Origin: a virus
Direction: 5' to 3' (one strand)
DNA: 64,000 nt
IMG/VR virus record: IMGVR_UViG_3300042475_004859
Coordinates: 1-64,000 of that record
Part shown: in pieces, positions 16,586 to 25,240 of the stretch
Numbering within the stretch: the stretch's first letter is position 1
Layout: each line of letters begins with the position of its first letter
Position numbers and translations under genes: made by a program
The notes under the pieces: generated by a model
What the model was told of the DNA's origin: nothing
The model's input: only the letters and a program-made list of their open reading frames with translations
The model's database searches: none

Positions 16586-17504
16586 GTAAATCTAAAAAAG
16601 ATTCACTCCAAAATGGATAGACCTCTCCATTAAAAGCTTTCTCTATATTTGTATACGTAAATTGTTTTACTAATTCTCCATCTTCGTCTTGATGTAGATG
16701 AACATTTTGTGGGTATAACCAATCTTGATCTGGTATATTAAGTTCTTTTAATGCGGGTAAATATAAATGTTTTGCGGATGGAAAGTTTATAATAATGATA
16801 CTTTTTTTACTAAGGGCTGCTGCTATATGCATTAAGCCATTATGAATGCCAAAAAAATACTCACATGAAGCAATTTCTGCTGTAGTATTTTGAATTCCTA
16901 AATTGGTTTTATTTTCTACATTTTCTAGCCCAGAAAAACTACGGCCAACCTCTACAAAAGAAAATTTGTTTAGGTTTTTATTAATAAAATCTTGAACAAT
17001 TTTTTTATGTTCTGGATATAATAGTCTAGCTTTTTTATGTATAGCACTTTGATCTACCGGCCCTTTATCAAAGGTTAGTACAACTTTATTTTTAATTTCT
17101 AAAATAGGTGTTGAAAGTAATGGTTGTGGTTTTATTTGTTTTGGTAAGTCAAAAGCATTTCTAATTTTTTGAATAAAATGCCCCCCACCACAGTTAAAAT
17201 TTGATTGTAACAAACAAACCCAAAAATTTTTAGGTTTCAAGTTCGGACTAAACACCGAATTTATATAACTATTATAAATATTAAATTCTTCTGCTATGGA
17301 TTTATTGAAATAAAAATTAATATTTTTTTTATTATCTTCTGGTTTATCAAACAGATATAAAGCTAAACTATCACCTACGCCAAAATTATAGTTTAGTAAA
17401 GTATAATCAGATTCTTCTTTTAAGAAATCTGGGGTCGGCGGAAGATTTTTTATTAAATCAGTATGCTTATAAAAATTTACTATAGTATCTTTTATAGATT
17501 TCAT
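16572..17504 (-). CDS. GT9-like (heptosyltransferase-type) glycosyltransferase
   Basis: 310 residues. The C-terminal half has CEYFFGIHNGLMHIAAALSKKSIIII, the GT9 nucleotide-sugar-binding pattern (usually GxDSGxxHxAAALxxPxxxL). The N-terminal half carries NYNFGVGDSLALYLF, like the first GT9 strand and loop. Overall it is shorter and more divergent than bacterial WaaC/WaaF enzymes. It overlaps RecA by 4 nt upstream and the DUF5672-like gene by 14 nt downstream. A role in building a phage-specified glycan is likely. Confidence 0.65.
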   Translation of the reverse strand: MKSIKDTIVNFYKHTDLIKNLPPTPDFLKEESDYTLLNYNFGVGDSLALYLFDKPEDNKKNINFYFNKSIAEEFNIYNSYINSVFSPNLKPKNFWVCLLQSNFNCGGGHFIQKIRNAFDLPKQIKPQPLLSTPILEIKNKVVLTFDKGPVDQSAIHKKARLLYPEHKKIVQDFINKNLNKFSFVEVGRSFSGLENVENKTNLGIQNTTAEIASCEYFFGIHNGLMHIAAALSKKSIIIINFPSAKHLYLPALKELNIPDQDWLYPQNVHLHQDEDGELVKQFTYTNIEKAFNGEVYPFWSESFLDLHGYE

Positions 17505-18595
17505 TTGGATAAAATCATTTTAAATTTATCAAAAAGATATTGGCATATTTTAGTATTCGATTCTAAAAGAGAACGTAATTGATCCATTCCTTGAATTTTT
17601 TCTGGAAAGACTTCCGAAATGTCTTCTTTAATATCTTTAATTAAGCCTTCATCAAAAGAAATCCATGCACCGCTTTTTTTTGCGAAGCCCCACTGAATTA
17701 ACATATCGGCAATTTCATATTCAGTCCAAACACTCTTACCGTCAATCCTACCATGGCGAATTGGGTAAGTAATTTCAACCCCATCTTTTTCATTTGTCGT
17801 TTTGCGTAAAAGAATTTTAGACCAATGCCCTATAATTTTATCGCCTTCGGTAATTTGATCAGATTTATATCTCGGTTGAAATTCAAAAATCCAATCCGCG
17901 TAGTGCTGTAAAGCATTTCCTCCAGAGCTATTTGTAAGCTTAGGATCTCCTTTTGCATATGGGTTAATTTGCACATTCGATCTTACTTGAGAAATTAAAC
18001 CACAGATATGACCAAATGTGGACAAGGGTAACATAATTCTACGAAGAAAATTAGACGTTAATACGGCTCCAGCTGCAACTTTAGCGCTATCTTCAAACCC
18101 TTTATGTAAATCATTTTTAGAAATAAGAGCGTCCATACTATCTATTAAAAAATAATATCGAGTATTTTCGGGATTATTCTTAATCAGTTCTAAAATTAAA
18201 CTGGCGATATTTTCATAAACATTTGACCTGAGAACAAAACAAGTTCCATTATCCCATTTTTGGGGATCGTCTATAAAATTTACGCCAGATATTTTCTTAA
18301 CATTTGAATTAAGTCGTCCTTCGGCTTTAACTAAAAAGCCTTTTGAATTAGGAACGGACTTCAAAAAATTGTTCATTATAAGCAATGCCGCGCTAGTTTT
18401 TCCACCACCACTTACCCCTGTAAAACGAACAATTGCAGGAACTTCTAGTGAGCCACCAAGTTCTGAATCTAATAAGAGAGAGCCAGTAGATACTTGAAAA
18501 ACCTGCTCGTCTTCAAAATTATAGTGTGAATCTTTATTATCTTTTAAATGCGAAGATAATATATTTTTACCTGTTATAGTGTTTTCTTTTCCCAT
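17501..18595 (-). CDS. recA-like: RecA/UvsX-type recombinase
   Basis: 364 residues. Walker A GVSGGGKTS is at about 59-67, and Walker B is YYFLIDSMDALI. LTNSSGGNALQHYADWIFEF matches the conserved RecA C-terminal core (TxGGxALxxxASxxL), and GLISQVRSN is the L1-like region (usually NQxR). The protein likely performs strand exchange for recombination-dependent replication and repair. It is embedded in the glycosylation cluster, overlapping the gene on each side, and so is probably co-transcribed with it. The C-terminal domain is short, as in phage UvsX proteins. Confidence 0.85.
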   Translation of the reverse strand: MGKENTITGKNILSSHLKDNKDSHYNFEDEQVFQVSTGSLLLDSELGGSLEVPAIVRFTGVSGGGKTSAALLIMNNFLKSVPNSKGFLVKAEGRLNSNVKKISGVNFIDDPQKWDNGTCFVLRSNVYENIASLILELIKNNPENTRYYFLIDSMDALISKNDLHKGFEDSAKVAAGAVLTSNFLRRIMLPLSTFGHICGLISQVRSNVQINPYAKGDPKLTNSSGGNALQHYADWIFEFQPRYKSDQITEGDKIIGHWSKILLRKTTNEKDGVEITYPIRHGRIDGKSVWTEYEIADMLIQWGFAKKSGAWISFDEGLIKDIKEDISEVFPEKIQGMDQLRSLLESNTKICQYLFDKFKMILSK

Positions 18596-18936
18596 AGATT
18601 TAGAAAGTGTCTTAAATTAACAACTCTATCTATATCATATGATTTTTTGTCTTTTAATGCAATATTATTATTTTCTATTTCAAATTTTTTTACTTCTGCT
18701 AGATTTAAATTAAATTTTTTATACTCACGATTCAAAAATTTTCGGCCATCATCGGATAAAAACCAACATAAACTATTCAATTTAAAATTTAAATTTAATG
18801 TTTCCCAAAAACTATCGTTAGGAAAAATTTTGAATAAAGTTTTTACAACTTTAAGTTCTTTGGGCCAAACAATATTAATATTGTCTTTTAAAAATTTTTT
18901 AACAAAACTTTTTTTATTTAGATTCGTATTGGTCAC
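18574..18936 (-). CDS. Hypothetical protein
   Basis: 120 residues, basic and rich in Lys, Asn and Leu, with no family recognised. No membrane helix, signal peptide or cysteine cluster is visible. It overlaps the Cys-rich small gene upstream (22 nt) and RecA downstream (22 nt), so it is read in the same unit. Given its place it could be a recombination accessory factor, but nothing in the sequence itself shows this. Confidence 0.5.
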   Translation of the reverse strand: MTNTNLNKKSFVKKFLKDNINIVWPKELKVVKTLFKIFPNDSFWETLNLNFKLNSLCWFLSDDGRKFLNREYKKFNLNLAEVKKFEIENNNIALKDKKSYDIDRVVNLRHFLNLWEKKTL

Positions 18937-19126
18937 AAGCTTGGCAAAAATTTGGTTCTACTTTAAATATACTTCTTTTCAGACACAAAAAACCTTTTTC
19001 TGCATAATTACCGCCTTGGCATGAACATCTTTTTATCATTTTAGTTATTTCCTGTGGTGAACGGTGTCTACAAGTGTCAAACTTGTTAGAAGTTTCAGAT
19101 GGCATTAAAATATGGACTTCGCTCAT
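18914..19126 (-). CDS. Small cysteine-rich phage protein
   Basis: 70 residues with Cys at CRHR, CSCQGG, FLCLKR and FCQACDQ, arranged like a small zinc-binding module. The pattern with RCSCQGGNY and a C-terminal CxxC resembles small Cys-rich proteins I associate with many phage genomes, of unknown function. It overlaps the next gene by 22 nt. A GTGTAA box lies 6 nt before its ATG, but that box coincides with the end of the gmd gene. Confidence 0.6.
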   Translation of the reverse strand: MSEVHILMPSETSNKFDTCRHRSPQEITKMIKRCSCQGGNYAEKGFLCLKRSIFKVEPNFCQACDQYESK

Positions 19127-19132
19127 AATATT

Positions 19133-19140
19133 ATATTACA
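19133..19140 (-). promoter_or_regulatory. Weak late-type box TGTAATAT
   Basis: Minus strand reads GTGTAATAT with 6 nt to the ATG at 19126. GTG TAA here are also the last codon and stop of gmd, so coincidence is likely. Confidence 0.2.
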
Positions 19141-20185
19141 CTTTTAAATTATTAATATCAAAAAAAACCATTTCTTTAACAAGCTCTTTAAAAGAAATTT
19201 CTGGCTTCCAGTTTAAGTATTCTATGGCTTTTTGGGGATCTCCCATTAATAAGTCTACTTCTGCGGGTCTATAAAATATAGGATTTATTCTAACTAAAAC
19301 TTGTCCTTTTTCAGAATGGAATTGTTCATTTATTTCAATTTTTTCTTCTGAAGAGTGGGTCCAAAAACCATTGATCTCAGCAAACTCAAAAGCTTTTTCT
19401 ATAAATTCTTTTACAGTGTGTGTTTCTCCAGAAGCTAATAAATATTCTTTTGGCTCTGACTGGTTCAACATTAACCAAATTCCTTTAACAAAATCTTTCG
19501 AATGACTCCAATCTCTTTTAGCATATATATTTCCAAGTTCCAAAGGTTCAAAAGGATATCCATAATTAATAGATTTTTTGATTCTGGCAACTTCTTTTGT
19601 AATTTTTCTTGTTACAAACTCTTCTCCCCGTCTGGGACTCTCATGATTATATAACAATCCTTGTATAGCAAATAAATCGTAACTTTCACGATATACTTTA
19701 ACAATATGCCTTGCCGCTGCTTTAGCTGCTCCGTATGGACTCCTTGGTTTTAAAGGGTGCTTTTCGTCTTGTGGGCTATAATCTACATTACCTAGTTCTT
19801 CTGAAGATCCGGCATTATAGAAACGACAATTTGGCGCATGTTTTCTAATTGCTTCTAAACATCTAATAACGCCGATAGCGTCAATATCGAATGTTTGTTC
19901 TGGTATTTGCCACGAAGCACCAACAAAACTTTGGGCTGCCAAATTAATAAAATAATCTGGACGTATTTCTCTAACAATATTATCAATTGATTGGGAATCA
20001 GTTAAATCGCCAGTTATTAGTTTGAATCTATCGCTATTTAATAAATGTTTTATGTTATGATGATTATTCGTAGAAGATCTTCTTACCATTCCATATATTT
20101 CATGACCAGTTTCTTCTAAAAGAAGGTCTGACATATAACTTCCGTCTTGACCAGTAACACCGGTAATAATAACTTTTTTAGGCAT
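19136..20185 (-). CDS. gmd: GDP-mannose 4,6-dehydratase
   Basis: 349 residues from the ATG at 20185 (MPKKVIITGVTGQDGSY); earlier in-frame ATGs fall inside the upstream gene. GVTGQDGSY is the Gmd-specific nucleotide-binding motif. MVRRSSTNN follows the second strand, NAGSSEELG is the catalytic Ser/Thr-Glu region, and YGAAKAAA contains the active-site YxxxK. NHESPRRGEEFVTRKIT and RDWSHSKDFVKGIW are both hallmark Gmd blocks. It converts GDP-mannose to GDP-4-keto-6-deoxymannose, the precursor of fucose, rhamnose and perosamine-type sugars. Length equals the family's usual length. An 8-nt overlap couples it to the upstream gene. A matching reductase or epimerase could be the SDR at 12796. Confidence 0.95.
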   Translation of the reverse strand: MPKKVIITGVTGQDGSYMSDLLLEETGHEIYGMVRRSSTNNHHNIKHLLNSDRFKLITGDLTDSQSIDNIVREIRPDYFINLAAQSFVGASWQIPEQTFDIDAIGVIRCLEAIRKHAPNCRFYNAGSSEELGNVDYSPQDEKHPLKPRSPYGAAKAAARHIVKVYRESYDLFAIQGLLYNHESPRRGEEFVTRKITKEVARIKKSINYGYPFEPLELGNIYAKRDWSHSKDFVKGIWLMLNQSEPKEYLLASGETHTVKEFIEKAFEFAEINGFWTHSSEEKIEINEQFHSEKGQVLVRINPIFYRPAEVDLLMGDPQKAIEYLNWKPEISFKELVKEMVFFDINNLKV

Positions 20186-20612
20186 ATTCTTCATCATCGT
20201 CATCATTATCTTCTTTGGACTTAAATTCTTTTTGGTTGCTTAAAGTTTGTAAAAAAAATTGCTCAATTTTATTTAGCATATTATTATATTTTTCTTGATA
20301 GATTTCTGTACTTTCTGTTACTTCATTACTGTTTTGTAGCGCAGAATAAAATACATTTTTAGGAGAATTTAGAATATTGTTAATTATTTCCAAATCTATT
20401 TTAGAAATATTATTATGTGCAAAACTTTTCCATGTTTTTATAAATTCCTTATGTACATAATTTTTTGTAAAATCATTCTCTTCATTAATTGAATTTGCTA
20501 TATGATTAAAACAAAAAAATAACATAGACCATTGAAGATTCGACATAAATTTTTGCTCTAGGCTTGTATCCATAGAATCTCTTACTGATTTATGTATATC
20601 TTTATTTTTCAT
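20178..20612 (-). CDS. Hypothetical protein with acidic tail
   Basis: 144 residues, helical, with many Asn, Lys and Glu and a C-terminal run EDNDDDDEEYA. There are no recognised motifs. It starts within the RNR stop (TAATG) and overlaps gmd by 8 nt. The acidic tail may be a protein-interaction tail, but the function is unknown. Confidence 0.5.
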   Translation of the reverse strand: MKNKDIHKSVRDSMDTSLEQKFMSNLQWSMLFFCFNHIANSINEENDFTKNYVHKEFIKTWKSFAHNNISKIDLEIINNILNSPKNVFYSALQNSNEVTESTEIYQEKYNNMLNKIEQFFLQTLSNQKEFKSKEDNDDDDEEYA

Positions 20613-22591
20613 TATTTAATAGGGCAAGACCCACCTTCGCACTCGATACCTTCTAAAGCTTCATTCCCAATATTTTGATTTAAAACTGTCATTTGTTTTA
20701 CTTTAGATTTTTTCATCTCATACTGTTCTTTTGTAATTTCTTCATATGGAGCTTGTTTAAACCCATGTTTTTGTCTCAATAAAAAGCTTACAGATTTAAT
20801 ACCGTTTTCATAATTATCTGATAGCCATTGTTTTAAAGAAGAAAGTTCTTCTTCCGAATAATAAGCTGTAACACTAACCGCATTATCTGACCAAACTTCT
20901 TGAAGTTTTTTAACCATGTCAAGTTGTTTAATTACGCCCATATCATCAGCAAACAAAGCTCCATCTGGAGTTTCACAAGGAAATTCAACAACTACAGTAT
21001 CATGATTTTCAGAACCGTCAAAGTTAACTACGTATTCAATATAATAACCAAGATCTCTACAATAAGACACGAGAGGATCATTGCTAGCCATACGAATTCT
21101 ACGAGTGTAATATTTAGAATAAGCAGGATGGACGCCTGGAGTCGCTCCAGCAAGCAAACTCAATGTTCCGCTTGGTTTTACAGTTGTAAGTTTTATACTA
21201 CGATTCCACCCACGTTCTTTACTCCACTCTTTATCAAATTTACGAAGTTCTTTATAACAAGCGTCAAGCCAATCAATTTTATCAAGTGATTGGCAAATAC
21301 CTGTAACCCCCAAGCCAAGGCGCATATTTTTATGTACAATTTTATTTGTTTCTTCGTGAATAAAAGGTAGCGCAGCTATAGCTTTTTGAGTTTTATATAA
21401 AAGTTTAGCGCAAAGAGCTAGCTCTTCTTTTGAACTTATATTATTTAAATATAGTTCTGAAAGATTACAACACTCATAAGAAGCGAGACTAATTTCTCCG
21501 CAAGGGTTTGTACCTACAACGTTATCTTCGTCTGTAGGATAAAGATTGCTATCTTTCATTGGTCCATCTTTAAGACGGCCATATTTTTGAGAAAGAGGTA
21601 GATTAAAAAACCCATAAGGCTCACCTTTAGCAAAACCCGTTTGAGTATCTAATATATAACCATTACTCCATATCTCATTTGAAATATGAGAAAAATCGTC
21701 TGCATAAATTGTATTATTAGACATCGCTCTCCAATTTGGAATATTTCCAAGAGACCAATTCTTAGCACGGAGAAAAAGATAATCATCTGGATCGCCAATA
21801 GCAATCTGAGCGCTACGACGAACATTTCCAGACACAACGATTCCGCCAATAATATTACAAATATCTAAGACATCAATAGAACGAAGTTTTTTACCTTCTC
21901 TTGTTTGAAAAATTTTATTAATTTTTTCAATACCATCTATAAGAATTTGCGGTCCACTAGCGATACCGCCGAAACCACTTATTCTTTCTCCCGCTCCACG
22001 AATAAGAATCGTAGAATAATTAAAAGATTTACCATTAACAAAAAATGCATTAAATACATTCTCAAGAAGTCTTATCCAGCCTTCCCTGCTATCAGATACA
22101 ATAAAATCTGCATCTTTAGTATTTTTATGAATTATATTAACACCTTTTTTAACTCTAGGTAATTCATGAATGTCTTCACGGCGAATAGAAAATCCTACAC
22201 CGCCTCCAAGCATCAAGTTTTCAAAAAGGAAAAGAAATGATTTAATACTGTTAATACTAACGTTCCAACAGTTCAGAAGAGAATTTGCTCCAAAACGATC
22301 AATAGTTGGAGTTCCAAGTTGCCAAAGCATCCGTCCTGCAAAATTACATTTAAGGTTAAAGATTAAATCAAAAAGTTGTTCGGCTTCTTCTTGAGAATAG
22401 TTTGCACCAATTTTTTGAGCACCATTAATACAACGACGAATTGTTTCATGCCATTCCTCTGTTTTTCCATCGTCTTTAAGTCTAGCATAGGTTCTTTTAT
22501 AAACAATATATCCTAAACCATTAAACCCCCAATTAGGCTGCTTGTTTGCATATTTGCTTGCGAATTTTTCTGAAATAACTTCTGTAATCAT
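20612..22591 (-). CDS. nrdJ: Adenosylcobalamin-dependent (class II) ribonucleoside-triphosphate reductase
   Basis: 659 residues, the size of monomeric B12-dependent reductases. NPCGEI at 362-367 carries the catalytic Asn, Cys and Glu. The motifs NSLLNCWNVSI (active-site Cys 108) and KPSGTLSLLAGATPGVHPAYSKYYTRRIR match the RTPR family, and the C-terminus ends CEGGSCPIK with the redox CxxxxC pair. It makes deoxyribonucleotides and needs adenosylcobalamin from the host but no separate radical-generating subunit. A promoter lies at 22603-22631. It probably heads a long unit through gmd and perhaps the sugar genes. Confidence 0.93.
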   Translation of the reverse strand: MITEVISEKFASKYANKQPNWGFNGLGYIVYKRTYARLKDDGKTEEWHETIRRCINGAQKIGANYSQEEAEQLFDLIFNLKCNFAGRMLWQLGTPTIDRFGANSLLNCWNVSINSIKSFLFLFENLMLGGGVGFSIRREDIHELPRVKKGVNIIHKNTKDADFIVSDSREGWIRLLENVFNAFFVNGKSFNYSTILIRGAGERISGFGGIASGPQILIDGIEKINKIFQTREGKKLRSIDVLDICNIIGGIVVSGNVRRSAQIAIGDPDDYLFLRAKNWSLGNIPNWRAMSNNTIYADDFSHISNEIWSNGYILDTQTGFAKGEPYGFFNLPLSQKYGRLKDGPMKDSNLYPTDEDNVVGTNPCGEISLASYECCNLSELYLNNISSKEELALCAKLLYKTQKAIAALPFIHEETNKIVHKNMRLGLGVTGICQSLDKIDWLDACYKELRKFDKEWSKERGWNRSIKLTTVKPSGTLSLLAGATPGVHPAYSKYYTRRIRMASNDPLVSYCRDLGYYIEYVVNFDGSENHDTVVVEFPCETPDGALFADDMGVIKQLDMVKKLQEVWSDNAVSVTAYYSEEELSSLKQWLSDNYENGIKSVSFLLRQKHGFKQAPYEEITKEQYEMKKSKVKQMTVLNQNIGNEALEGIECEGGSCPIK

Positions 22592-22602
22592 TGTAATTAT
22601 AA

Positions 22603-22631
22603 ATTATACATCAATATGATTAAAGATGCAA
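22603..22631 (-). promoter_or_regulatory. Sigma70-like promoter of nrdJ
   Basis: Minus strand: TTGCAT (22626-22631), 17-nt spacer, TATAAT (22603-22608), 11 nt to the ATG at 22591. A second TATAAT lies at 22596-22601, only 4 nt from the ATG, without a good -35. Confidence 0.55.
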
Positions 22632-22660
22632 AAATTAAAAATTATAAAATAAAAAAATAT

Positions 22661-22999
22661 TTATTGAAGAGGTTTCGGTGTATGCTTTAAATTGCGTTTT
22701 TGTTTCCAATCTTTCACATAACTCTTTTTTACCGGATCATTTTTTGAACCGCCACGTTTTTCACTTAATTCTTTTGATAGGTCCATCATTTCACCAAAAG
22801 TTCCTGCTTTATTTGTTTTATCCATAAAAGCACGTTTAGAATATGGATCTATATTTGCATCTATACTTGCCTGCGGAACTGTAAACTCTCTGTTCCATTT
22901 AACTCCATTATTATCAATGAATACTTTTTCATCATTCATATGAAAAAATATATCTTGAACTTCTCCTGTTTCTGGATTACTGAATATATAATAAGGCAT
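22661..22999 (-). CDS. Small phage protein, FmdB-like N-terminus without zinc ligands
   Basis: 112 residues. The opening (MPYYIFSNPETGEVQDIFFHM) resembles the small phage proteins related to FmdB zinc-ribbon proteins, but it lacks the cysteines. The middle (DPYSKRAFMDKTNKAGTFGEMMDLSKELSEKRGG) and basic tail agree with cyanophage-type homologues I recall. A GGGG ribosome-site-like stretch lies 7 nt ahead. Its function is unknown. Confidence 0.45.
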   Translation of the reverse strand: MPYYIFSNPETGEVQDIFFHMNDEKVFIDNNGVKWNREFTVPQASIDANIDPYSKRAFMDKTNKAGTFGEMMDLSKELSEKRGGSKNDPVKKSYVKDWKQKRNLKHTPKPLQ

Positions 23000-23006
23000 A
23001 TACCCC

Positions 23007-23147
23007 TTATTTTATTTTCTTTTTATTGTTTTTTCTGATTTGATGGGGGCGCGGTGACATTCTGCGTAATTCACCATTTGGCATTCTCATATACTCAGTT
23101 CCATCTTTAAACTTAAGTTTTTCACCTATATTTTTATTAATGTCCAT
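23007..23147 (-). CDS. 46-residue small protein
   Basis: An ATG at 23147 opens a 46-codon frame ending at 23007. It starts MDINKNIGEKLKFKDGTEY, then has RMPNGELRRM, and ends in a Lys/Arg-rich tail. It fills the space between the glycosyltransferase stop (4 nt upstream) and the next start (7 nt downstream), which argues for a real operon gene. No family is recognised. Confidence 0.5.
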   Translation of the reverse strand: MDINKNIGEKLKFKDGTEYMRMPNGELRRMSPRPHQIRKNNKKKIK

Positions 23148-23151
23148 AATA

Positions 23152-24234
23152 CTATTTTAAATTTGAAATAATTTGGTTAACCATTTTTTCAAATGTAAAT
23201 TTTTGCTGTAACTCTAGACCTTTTTTATTAATTGGATTTTGTTTAAAACGCTGCTCGACTTTTTCAAAACCATCAATTAAATCATTTTCATTCCAATCAA
23301 ATATATTTCCTTGATTATATTCCATTCCCTGTCTAAAAAACATATTATCATAACATGGTATTTTACTTGAGGGGTTAATTAAAACAGCGTTATCTTCATT
23401 CATCCATTCTTTGTAAGCATGGGCGTTCAAACCTATACAATGTTTACCAAGAGCTACTGACTGAAACTCTGGTAACCCCCAGCCTTCTCCACCACTCATT
23501 GCCATAACAATATCTGTATTATTTAAAGTATTATTATATACAGAATTTTGTTGCATATAACTTAAGAAGTTTATGTTCCAATATGTTTTGCCTTCTAAAG
23601 CTTGTCCCAAAATATTATTTTGAATTTTGGGGTCAATAAATGGATTAAAAATAGCGCAATTTAAATAATAGCCATGCTGATTTCCGTATTTTTTTACCCA
23701 AGCTTGTAGAGCTTTGATATGCCTTTTTCTTTGTGGCTCTAACTTTCCGAATAATCCAAAATAAATTCCATCTTTATCTTTTGGTTTTTCTAATTTAAAA
23801 TGAGTACTATCAAAAGCCAAAGGCAAATAATCAACATTATCAATTGAATAATTTTTATATACAGAAATTGAATAATTACTAGAAAATAAAACTTTTTTAT
23901 TATTTTTTATAATATTGAGTTCTGTCAAAGTCGGAGAATCAACTTCATAAAAAGTAAATAAAACCTGATTATTTGAATAACTTTCTAAACTACCATTTAA
24001 ATGCCATAACTTAAATATGGGCCAATCTCTAGAAAACTTTTCTGTAGAAATTCTAATAGAATTTTGGATCCAATTAAAAAATTCTGGATCCTGTTCTTGT
24101 GTAGAAGCGTCTACATTTCCAATAGGAAATAGAATTATCTCTTCTTTCCTTTTAAAGAGTTCTCTTAAAATTCCAAAAGAGACCTGTCCAAAAGAGGTTG
24201 GATTTAAAGGTAGATTAAAAGCTAATTTAGACAC
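23152..24234 (-). CDS. GT-B glycosyltransferase (GT4/GT1-like)
   Basis: 360 residues. The N-terminus has FNLPLNPTSFGQVSFG, a GT-B glycine loop. The C-terminal half contains GIYFGLFGKLEPQRKRHIKAL and MAMSGGEGWGLPEFQSVALGK, the E(x7)E donor-binding region of GT4 enzymes. CIGLNAHAYKEWM follows. It is the fifth glycosyltransferase-type gene in the minus-strand block. It shares an operon with the SSB-like gene, whose stop is 3 nt upstream of its start. Confidence 0.78.
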   Translation of the reverse strand: MSKLAFNLPLNPTSFGQVSFGILRELFKRKEEIILFPIGNVDASTQEQDPEFFNWIQNSIRISTEKFSRDWPIFKLWHLNGSLESYSNNQVLFTFYEVDSPTLTELNIIKNNKKVLFSSNYSISVYKNYSIDNVDYLPLAFDSTHFKLEKPKDKDGIYFGLFGKLEPQRKRHIKALQAWVKKYGNQHGYYLNCAIFNPFIDPKIQNNILGQALEGKTYWNINFLSYMQQNSVYNNTLNNTDIVMAMSGGEGWGLPEFQSVALGKHCIGLNAHAYKEWMNEDNAVLINPSSKIPCYDNMFFRQGMEYNQGNIFDWNENDLIDGFEKVEQRFKQNPINKKGLELQQKFTFEKMVNQIISNLK

Positions 24235-24237
24235 AAC

Positions 24238-24558
24238 TTAAAATGGAATCTCTTCGTTCTTACTTTCTTGCTTTACTGCTTCTTTTTGAGGGGTTGATTT
24301 CTTAGTAGAAATTGCTTTTTCTACAGAAGCTGGATTCATAACTGAATCCCCATTCTTTGGCAAGTTATTGTCAAAATAAATTCGGTAATCGGGTTGTTTA
24401 GAACCTTCTTCTTTGTATTTATTTTTAAATACCATTACATTAATTTCTTCTCCAGACTTTGATTTAATCTTGCCTGTGAGGAATTGGTTTCCGGTTTTAG
24501 AAGTCTTGATCCAAAAGGCTCCAGCTTCTTCGAGTTTAGGTTTATCGTTTGTTTCCAT
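24238..24558 (-). CDS. Small SSB-like protein with IPF tail
   Basis: 106 residues. The core GAFWIKTSKTGNQFLTGKI, then VMVFKNKYK and PDYRIYF, looks like a short OB-type beta-barrel of the DUF736/phage ssDNA-binding-like kind. It ends KNEEIPF, strikingly like the acidic DDDIPF tip that bacterial SSB uses to recruit partners. That tail makes a role at the replication fork plausible. It has a strong promoter of its own. Assignment is by pattern, with moderate uncertainty. Confidence 0.5.
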   Translation of the reverse strand: METNDKPKLEEAGAFWIKTSKTGNQFLTGKIKSKSGEEINVMVFKNKYKEEGSKQPDYRIYFDNNLPKNGDSVMNPASVEKAISTKKSTPQKEAVKQESKNEEIPF

Positions 24559-24568
24559 AATGCTTATT

Positions 24569-24597
24569 ATAGTAGAATATATTTATTTATTTGTCAA
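24569..24597 (-). promoter_or_regulatory. Strong sigma70-like promoter
   Basis: Minus strand: TTGACA (24592-24597), a 17-nt spacer starting AATAAATAAATA, TACTAT (24569-24574), 10 nt to the ATG at 24558. It overlaps the 3' end of the sigma-factor gene. Confidence 0.7.
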
Positions 24598-25152
24598 TTT
24601 TTTTTTAGCAAAGTCTATAAATTTGTTATGCCAATTCAAAACTGTCTGAGGAGTTACTTTTAGTATATTCGCAATTTCAGCATAATTTAAAATACGATCT
24701 TTATTATAGAAGTATCTATAATAGATAGCATTTTTAGTGTTTGGATCTGATATCTGATGAAATAAATCTGTAATTTTATTTATAATTTCTTTTTTATTAA
24801 CAACGTTTTCTTTTTTATGAAAATCGTTAATAAAATATTCTAAGATATCATTCTCTGTTGTTACAAATTTATTATTTTTATTCTTAAAATTTAAACAGAA
24901 AAAACGAATTTGATTACCAAGCCAAGTTGAAAATTTACTACCCTTTTTAGGATCAAAAGATTTTGCAGCGTTAAAAATAATCCAGTATCTGTTGTCATTT
25001 AACTCATTGAGATCAAGGTTACATGAAGAACAGTATTTTTTTCCAATATTAAAAATCATACCACCATGCCTGTTTACTAATTCTTTTAAACTATCATCAC
25101 ATTGATTTTCAATGATTTTTTTTATTAAAATATCATCTTTTAAAGATCTCAT
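24583..25152 (-). CDS. Phage RNA polymerase sigma factor (sigma70 family)
   Basis: 189 residues. The segment from DDSLKELVNRHGGMIFNIGKKY through NAAKSFDPKKGSKFSTWLGNQIRFF (about 18-90) is sigma region 2, containing the -10 recognition and core-binding helices. The C-terminal NYAEIANILKVTPQTVLNWHNKFIDFAKKK (about 157-186) is a region 4 helix-turn-helix. Region 1 is absent and the middle is short, as in ECF and phage late sigmas. It probably redirects host RNA polymerase to phage late promoters; the TGTAAATA-like boxes in front of virion genes are the natural candidates. It has its own TTGACA promoter with 7 nt to the ATG. Confidence 0.8.
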   Translation of the reverse strand: MRSLKDDILIKKIIENQCDDSLKELVNRHGGMIFNIGKKYCSSCNLDLNELNDNRYWIIFNAAKSFDPKKGSKFSTWLGNQIRFFCLNFKNKNNKFVTTENDILEYFINDFHKKENVVNKKEIINKITDLFHQISDPNTKNAIYYRYFYNKDRILNYAEIANILKVTPQTVLNWHNKFIDFAKKKLTNK

Positions 25153-25159
25153 TTTAATG

Positions 25160-25188
25160 AAAATAGCACGTATTTATTTAACTGTCAA
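25160..25188 (-). promoter_or_regulatory. Sigma70-like promoter of the sigma gene
   Basis: Minus strand: TTGACA (25183-25188), 17-nt spacer with TAAATAAATA, TATTTT (25160-25165), 7 nt to the ATG at 25152. Confidence 0.6.
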
Positions 25189-25240
25189 ATAAAAAATTTG
25201 ATTTTTTTAAAAAACATAATATTATTTTTGTGAGCAAGGC

